This document shows, in pieces, positions 6,814-10,093 of a stretch of 10,093 nucleotides of DNA (positions are counted from its first letter, which is position 1; every line of letters begins with the position of its first letter). This DNA comes from CAYYJM01 sp964471755 (lineage in GTDB: Bacteria > Planctomycetota > Planctomycetia > Gemmatales > Gemmataceae). A model generated the notes under the pieces. That model did no database searches. It saw only the letters and a program-made list of their open reading frames with translations, and was not told the origin of the DNA. Location: positions 1 to 10,093 of the forward strand of contig CAYYJM010000232.1 in the NCBI GenBank assembly GCA_964471755.1, written 5' to 3'. The position numbers were made by a program, and so were the translations under genes.

Positions 6814-9346
6814 ATGTCCTCTGCCAACCCATTGCGTGTCACCATCGCCGATCTGCCTCCCATGGAAATTCTGACGCCGGAGGAGTTGGCCCGCCTCATG
6901 GGAGCCGGCCGCGACCCGGTGCGCCCGAACGTCGAGGCGCTGGAGAGCCGGGAGTTGCTGGCCAGTTCGCTGACGGCGAGCCTGACCGGCGGCGTCCTGC
7001 GGATCGAGGGAACGGAGCTGGCCGACGTCATTCACGTTCGTCAGAACGGGACGAACGTCTCCGTCGAGGGCATCGCCATCGCGGTCGGCAATACCTCCCA
7101 GGCAACCGTCGCACGCTCGGCGATCACGTCGCTGGAGATCACCGGCCTGGGCGGAGCCGACTCGATCCTGGTTTCCGATGCGGTCTTTCAAAGCGGAAGG
7201 ATCAACGGCGGCGCCGGAGCCGACCGGATTCAGTTCCGCGGCACCGGCATGACGCTCGTTCCCGACGCGGACGATCTGACCGTCACGGGGGCGATGGCTG
7301 AGGTCCACTTCTCCGCCGGAAAGACTTACCCCCTCGGCCAGCCTATCTCGACGGTGCATGCTCACCGCAGCGGGGGTATCGTCCAGCAGTTCACCGACGG
7401 AGACATCTGGATCAACGGTGCCGCCGTCCAGGTATATCACGCCTACGATCGCATTCTCGAGAAAGGTCAGCTCAATTCCTCCGGGGCGTTCGTGGCCAGT
7501 ACGTCGCTGGCGGACATCGATTACGACGACACCGCCTTCCTGAACTACCGGGCGGATTACGACGTTCGTCCGACCCTGCTCGTTCTGACTCAGGGACTCA
7601 ATCCGAGTTCGATGAGCGGCCCGGATCGCGGTTATGGCCTGCAACCCTGGCAGCACCGCCTCGCCGGAAACATGGCCCGGGAGTTGAACGCGGCCGGGTC
7701 GATGGTCCACATCATGAAGGTGGACTGGGCGAGCCAGTCGCCGAACACGAGCAACGACGACGACTTCAAACTCGATCGCTCGTCCCACGCCAGCGGGACC
7801 GAACAGGTCGCCGACCACATCCTGCGATTCCTCGCCAACCACAAGACCCAGTGGGACGTCACCCTGGTCGGCTACAGTCGCGGCGGCATCTTCTCGGCCG
7901 AGGTGGCCCGGTTGCTGGACCGCGGTGAGACATCCGCCCGGTTCGAGGGAGAGGTGCCGGCCAGCATCGGAGCCCGGCAACGCATCCGGAACTTGCAGGT
8001 CGTCCTCCTGGATCCGACCGCGGCGGTCTCCATGGGCGATCAGTACCCGGCAAGCATGCCCAACGGTGTCGATCATGCCGTGGTCTACGACGATGGTTAC
8101 CAGCTCTTCCCCTTCGCGATGACTCGGGAAAGTTTGCCCATCAACGGGGCGGAATACAAGCGTGTGAGCGTCCCGGGAGCGGGGCCGTTCGACACCCTGA
8201 GCAGTCATGGCTGGCTCCCGGACTGGTACGCGAGCGTCCGGGAACACGCCGGGATGGATCGGCCGGCCGACGCTCAGGATCTCACCTACCAACGCGACCT
8301 GTCCTGGCTCCTGGGCCGGAAGGTCGTCTCCACGGGGAGCTACAAGTACGAGGCCGGCGTCGGCAGTGAAACGGTGATCACCAAGGCTCCCAATGGCATC
8401 AACAACATCATCGACCTCGGCTTTGACCAGAACAAGAATGGCGATGCGACCGGCTACATTTCGATCCTGGGCATCGGTGGCGGCGCCTTCACGATCGGCA
8501 AGTCAGGCCTGACCGTCGGAGCCGGAGTGACCTTCGTCGGAGCCGGCAGCGTCTCCATCAACAACCGTGGCATCGGGATCAGCGTCAATGGCCCCGGAGT
8601 CGGCCCACTCAACGTCAACGGCGGGATCATCATCGGCGTGGACGAGTCGCGTCTCGACTTGGACGCCGGGCCGGTTCGCGTTTCCCTGTTCGGTAGCGGC
8701 GCGGGAATCTACATCGGTGGGCACAAGATCGCCGGATTGGAGATCGATCCGAGCTTGAAAGCAGGAGTTATTCGAGTCGATCAGCTCAAGGCAACCGGCG
8801 AAACGCTGTCCCGGACGTTTGACAAGGGAGCGGAAACGCTCCGCCAGACGTTCAAGCACGGCCAGGAAGTGCTGCGCCAGACGTTCGCGAACGGGAAAGA
8901 AAACCTCCGCCAGACCTTCGAGCATGGTGTGGAAGTTCTCCGCCAGACGTGGCAGACCGGCGGCAAATACATCGAGAGTACGTTCTCGCATGGCAAGGAA
9001 GTCCTGCGCAATACCTTCGTCAACGGAGCCAACACCCTCCGCCAGACGTGGCAGACCGGCGGCAAATACATCGAGAGTACGTTCTCGCATGNNNNNNNNN
9101 NNNNNNNNNNNNNNNNNNNNNNNNNNNNNNNNNNNNNNNNNNNNNNNNNNNNNNNNNNNNNNNNNNNNNNNNNNNNNNNNNNNNNNNNNNNGTAAGGAGG
9201 TGTTGAGGAACACCTTCGTCAACGGCCGGCAGACCCTGGGACAGTCCTGGGACGCCGCTGGCAACTACGCCCAGCAGAGCTGGGATTCGGCCGGGAACGT
9301 TATCGGCGGTGCCGTGAACCAGACCAAGAAGTGGCTTCACATCTGA
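6814..9346 (+). CDS. Large exported lipase-like multidomain protein with undecapeptide-repeat tail (interrupted by assembly gap)
   Basis: Probable cell-surface or secreted serine hydrolase. There is no Sec signal; residues 19-32 (ILTPEELARLMGAG) resemble a double-glycine leader, followed by LESRELL (43-49), like the planctomycete LEPR-XLL motif. RTX/hemolysin-like segments follow (GTELADVIHV 66-75, GLGGADSILV 111-120, NGGAGADRI 131-139). Residues about 245-475 form a lipase-type alpha/beta-hydrolase: GYSRGG (Ser355), LLDPTA (Asp400) and SSHGW (His465). A Gly-rich beta region covers about 510-650. From residue 662 the chain is 11-residue units to near the end (KKWLHI). The 100-N gap at 9092-9191 puts the two sides in different nominal frames, but base 9091 plus 9192-9193 would make GGT (Gly), continuing SHG-KEVLRNTF exactly, so I treat it as one intact gene. 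GGAG (6800-6803) lies 10 bases before the ATG. Substrate and true length are unknown. Confidence 0.8.
8938..9091 (+). repeat. Exact 55-base direct repeat with 99-base period abutting the gap
   Basis: Bases 8938-8992 recur exactly at 9037-9091, 99 bases downstream, encoding LRQTWQTG-GKYIESTFSHG each time. The 99-base period equals three 11-residue units, a higher-order repeat on top of the 33-base one. The second copy ends exactly where the N run starts. This is expected if reads could not be placed through further near-identical copies. Confidence 0.9.
9092..9191. other. Assembly gap of 100 N
   Basis: Exactly 100 N, the conventional placeholder for a gap of unknown length, inside the repeat array of the lipase-like gene. 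Because 100 is not a multiple of three, the flanks fall in different frames. The coding sense on both sides requires the missing length to be a multiple of three, possibly zero, and more naturally a multiple of 33 or 99. Confidence 0.97.
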
Positions 9347-9357
9347 GGTAGCGTGGC

Positions 9358-9465
9358 ATGCCTCTCGACGATGTCTCCGAGATGGCCACCCCGGTCGCGA
9401 CAGCGCGGCACGACGAACTACCGCTCGACACCGCGTCGAGCGAGGGAACGTCTCCACCGGGTTAA
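9358..9465 (+). CDS. Possible 35-residue small ORF between lipase-like and parvulin-like genes
   Basis: An ATG at 9358 opens 35 codons ending in TAA at 9463-9465. The peptide starts MPLDDVSEMATPVATAR, is acidic and rich in Thr, Ser, Pro and Ala, and has no membrane segment or cysteine. GAGG at 9345-9348, overlapping the stop of the lipase-like gene, is 9 bases upstream, so translational coupling is possible. It ends 9 bases before a hairpin. I do not recognise it. In a GC-rich genome a frame this short can arise by chance, so it is tentative. Confidence 0.3.
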   Translation: MPLDDVSEMATPVATARHDELPLDTASSEGTSPPG

Positions 9466-9474
9466 TTCGATCCT

Positions 9475-9498
9475 CGGACGGCCCTTTCGGGCTGTCCG
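9475..9498 (+). terminator. Hairpin between the lipase-like gene and the parvulin-like gene
   Basis: CGGACGGCCC (9475-9484) and GGGCTGTCCG (9489-9498) form a 10-bp stem with one G-T pair and a TTTC loop. The T-rich tail that follows (TGTCTCCTTTT) is imperfect, so this may be a weak or partial terminator. CCTCGGA (9472-9478) can instead pair with TCCGAGG (9509-9515), which contains the likely ribosome site of the next gene. Confidence 0.5.
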
Positions 9499-9522
9499 TG
9501 TCTCCTTTTCCGAGGTCTGTCC

Positions 9523-10093
9523 GTGAACGCGCCCCTCTCCCAGAACAACGCCGCGACGACCCTGACCGGGGCGGAATGGCTCGCCTACCTGCGCCGACAA
9601 CGCCTCCTCGCCCAGCTGCTCCGCCAGGCCCTTGCCGACAAGGTCGTCCACCAGGCCGCCCTTGTTGCCGGCCTGACGGTCAGCGATGCCGAATTGCAGC
9701 AGGCCGCCAACCGCTTCCGCCAGCGGCACGGCCTGGCGTCCATCGAGGAGACGCGCCGCTGGCTCGCCCAGCACCACCTGACCGCCGCCGACTGGCAGGA
9801 TGGCCTCGAGCGCGACCTGCTCCAGGAGCGCTTCCTCGACCACCTGTGCCGAACCGAGGGCGCGGTCTACTTCGCCGCCCACGCCGACCGGTATGCCCGG
9901 GCCCGGCTCCGGTTGATCGTCTCGCCGTCGGAAGGTGAGTGCCGGGAGATCGCCGCCCAGGTTACCGACGACGGCCGGGACTTCGCCGACCTGGCCCGCC
10001 AGCACTCGCGCCACGCCTCCCGCTCGACCGGCGGCGACCTCGGCGTCGTTCTCCGCTGTCAGTTGCCCGTCACGATGGCCGACGTGGTGTTTG
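9523..10093 (+). CDS. SurA/parvulin-like peptidylprolyl isomerase-family protein (3' end outside window)
   Basis: Probable folding or export helper; 190 codons are visible and the frame is open at the window end. Residues about 15-110 are helical and SurA_N-like (EWLAYLRRQRLLAQLLRQAL..., LTVSDAELQQAANRFRQRHG, LLQERFLDHL). Residues about 125-190 start a rotamase domain: RARLRLIVS, DFADLARQHSRHASRSTGGDLGVV with the family GGDLG at 170-174. The His that usually starts the parvulin strand (RHILV) is replaced by Arg/Leu, so true isomerase activity is doubtful. There is no signal peptide, which fits cytoplasmic proteins of this type that sit beside peptidase-ABC exporters and HlyD proteins. The start is GTG 9523, with GAGG (9512-9515) 7 bases upstream; no in-frame ATG is available. 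It lies 176 bases after the lipase-like gene, same strand. Confidence 0.8.
   Translation, partial: MNAPLSQNNAATTLTGAEWLAYLRRQRLLAQLLRQALADKVVHQAALVAGLTVSDAELQQAANRFRQRHGLASIEETRRWLAQHHLTAADWQDGLERDLLQERFLDHLCRTEGAVYFAAHADRYARARLRLIVSPSEGECREIAAQVTDDGRDFADLARQHSRHASRSTGGDLGVVLRCQLPVTMADVVF

Larger units (their letters stand above)
8797..9325 (+). repeat. 33-bp / 11-residue tandem repeats in the lipase-like gene
   Basis: Nine complete units precede the gap (the ninth loses its last Gly to it) and four follow, all exactly 11 residues. Examples: GETLSRTFDKG, AETLRQTFKHG, QEVLRQTFANG, KENLRQTFEHG, VEVLRQTWQTG, GKYIESTFSHG, KEVLRNTFVNG; after the gap KEVLRNTFVNG, RQTLGQSWDAA, GNYAQQSWDSA and GNVIGGAVNQT. 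Position 4 is usually Leu, position 7 Thr or Ser, position 8 Phe or Trp, position 11 Gly or Ala. Codons differ between copies coding the same residues, so the protein pattern is conserved rather than only the DNA. The unit may form an 11-residue-periodic amphipathic helix, or short beta-hairpins turning at NG/HG. Confidence 0.9.

Noticed and set aside
5458..8292. A single minus-strand open frame of 944 codons
   Set aside because: Only its last 372 codons (from ATG 6576) look like a protein. The rest runs antisense through the intergenic region and the hydrolase domain of the lipase-like gene and has the Arg/Val/Asp-rich look of a GC-rich shadow frame.
8503..9264. A long minus-strand frame through the repeat region and gap
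   Set aside because: It is only the antisense reading of the 33-base repeats, which keep several frames open, and it runs through N.
9092..9346. Lipase-like gene as a frameshifted pseudogene
   Set aside because: The frame change is caused by the 100-N placeholder; the repeat pattern and the codon joining 9091 to 9192 are intact.
1..10093. tRNA or rRNA genes, CRISPR arrays, transposase or integrase genes
   Set aside because: None could be seen on either strand by eye; the only repeat structures are the protein-coding undecapeptide array and the inverted-repeat element.

Overview
The window looks like a piece of a planctomycete chromosome, probably from the Gemmata/Isosphaera side of the phylum. 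It is GC-rich and carries three hallmarks of that group: a DUF1559 protein with a prepilin-type N-terminus, a short 'GxVxxNGxP' lipoprotein next to it, and a large exported protein with an LEPR-XLL-like N-terminal motif (LESRELL). This assignment rests on protein character only; there is no rRNA or other marker in the window.

Layout. 1-1005 (minus, cut by the window edge): secreted SMP-30/gluconolactonase-type lactonase. 1006-1280: divergent intergenic region with a good sigma70-type promoter facing right and a weaker one facing left. 1281-2627 (plus): two-gene unit of a lipoprotein and the DUF1559 pseudopilin-like protein, closed by a hairpin terminator. 2785-4494 (plus): secreted alpha/beta-hydrolase. 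4531-5154 (minus): precorrin-2 dehydrogenase/ferrochelatase for siroheme, convergent with the hydrolase. 5201-5408: a 208-bp near-palindromic MITE-like element. 5458-6576 (minus): ATP-grasp protein resembling the STM4014 family. 6577-6813: second divergent intergenic region, with a small palindrome. 6814-9346 (plus): large multidomain lipase-like exported protein whose C-terminus is built of 11-residue repeats and is interrupted by a 100-N assembly gap. 9358-9465: a possible 35-residue small ORF. 9475-9498: hairpin. 9523-10093 (plus, cut by the window edge): SurA/parvulin-like protein.

How parts may work together. The most interesting part is the right end. The lipase-like protein has no Sec signal. 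Instead its first 31 residues end in a sequence that resembles a double-glycine leader (LTPEELARLMGA), followed by an LEPR-XLL-like motif, RTX-like glycine/aspartate segments, a complete Ser-Asp-His hydrolase, a glycine-rich region and a tail of at least 13 undecapeptide units. The next sizeable gene encodes a SurA/parvulin-like protein of the kind often found with peptidase-containing ABC exporters and HlyD proteins. I infer a dedicated type I-like export locus continuing past the right edge. The 100-N gap lies inside the repeat tail, so the repeat number is unknown and the apparent frameshift there is an artefact of gap padding. The other genes look like independent housekeeping or envelope functions.
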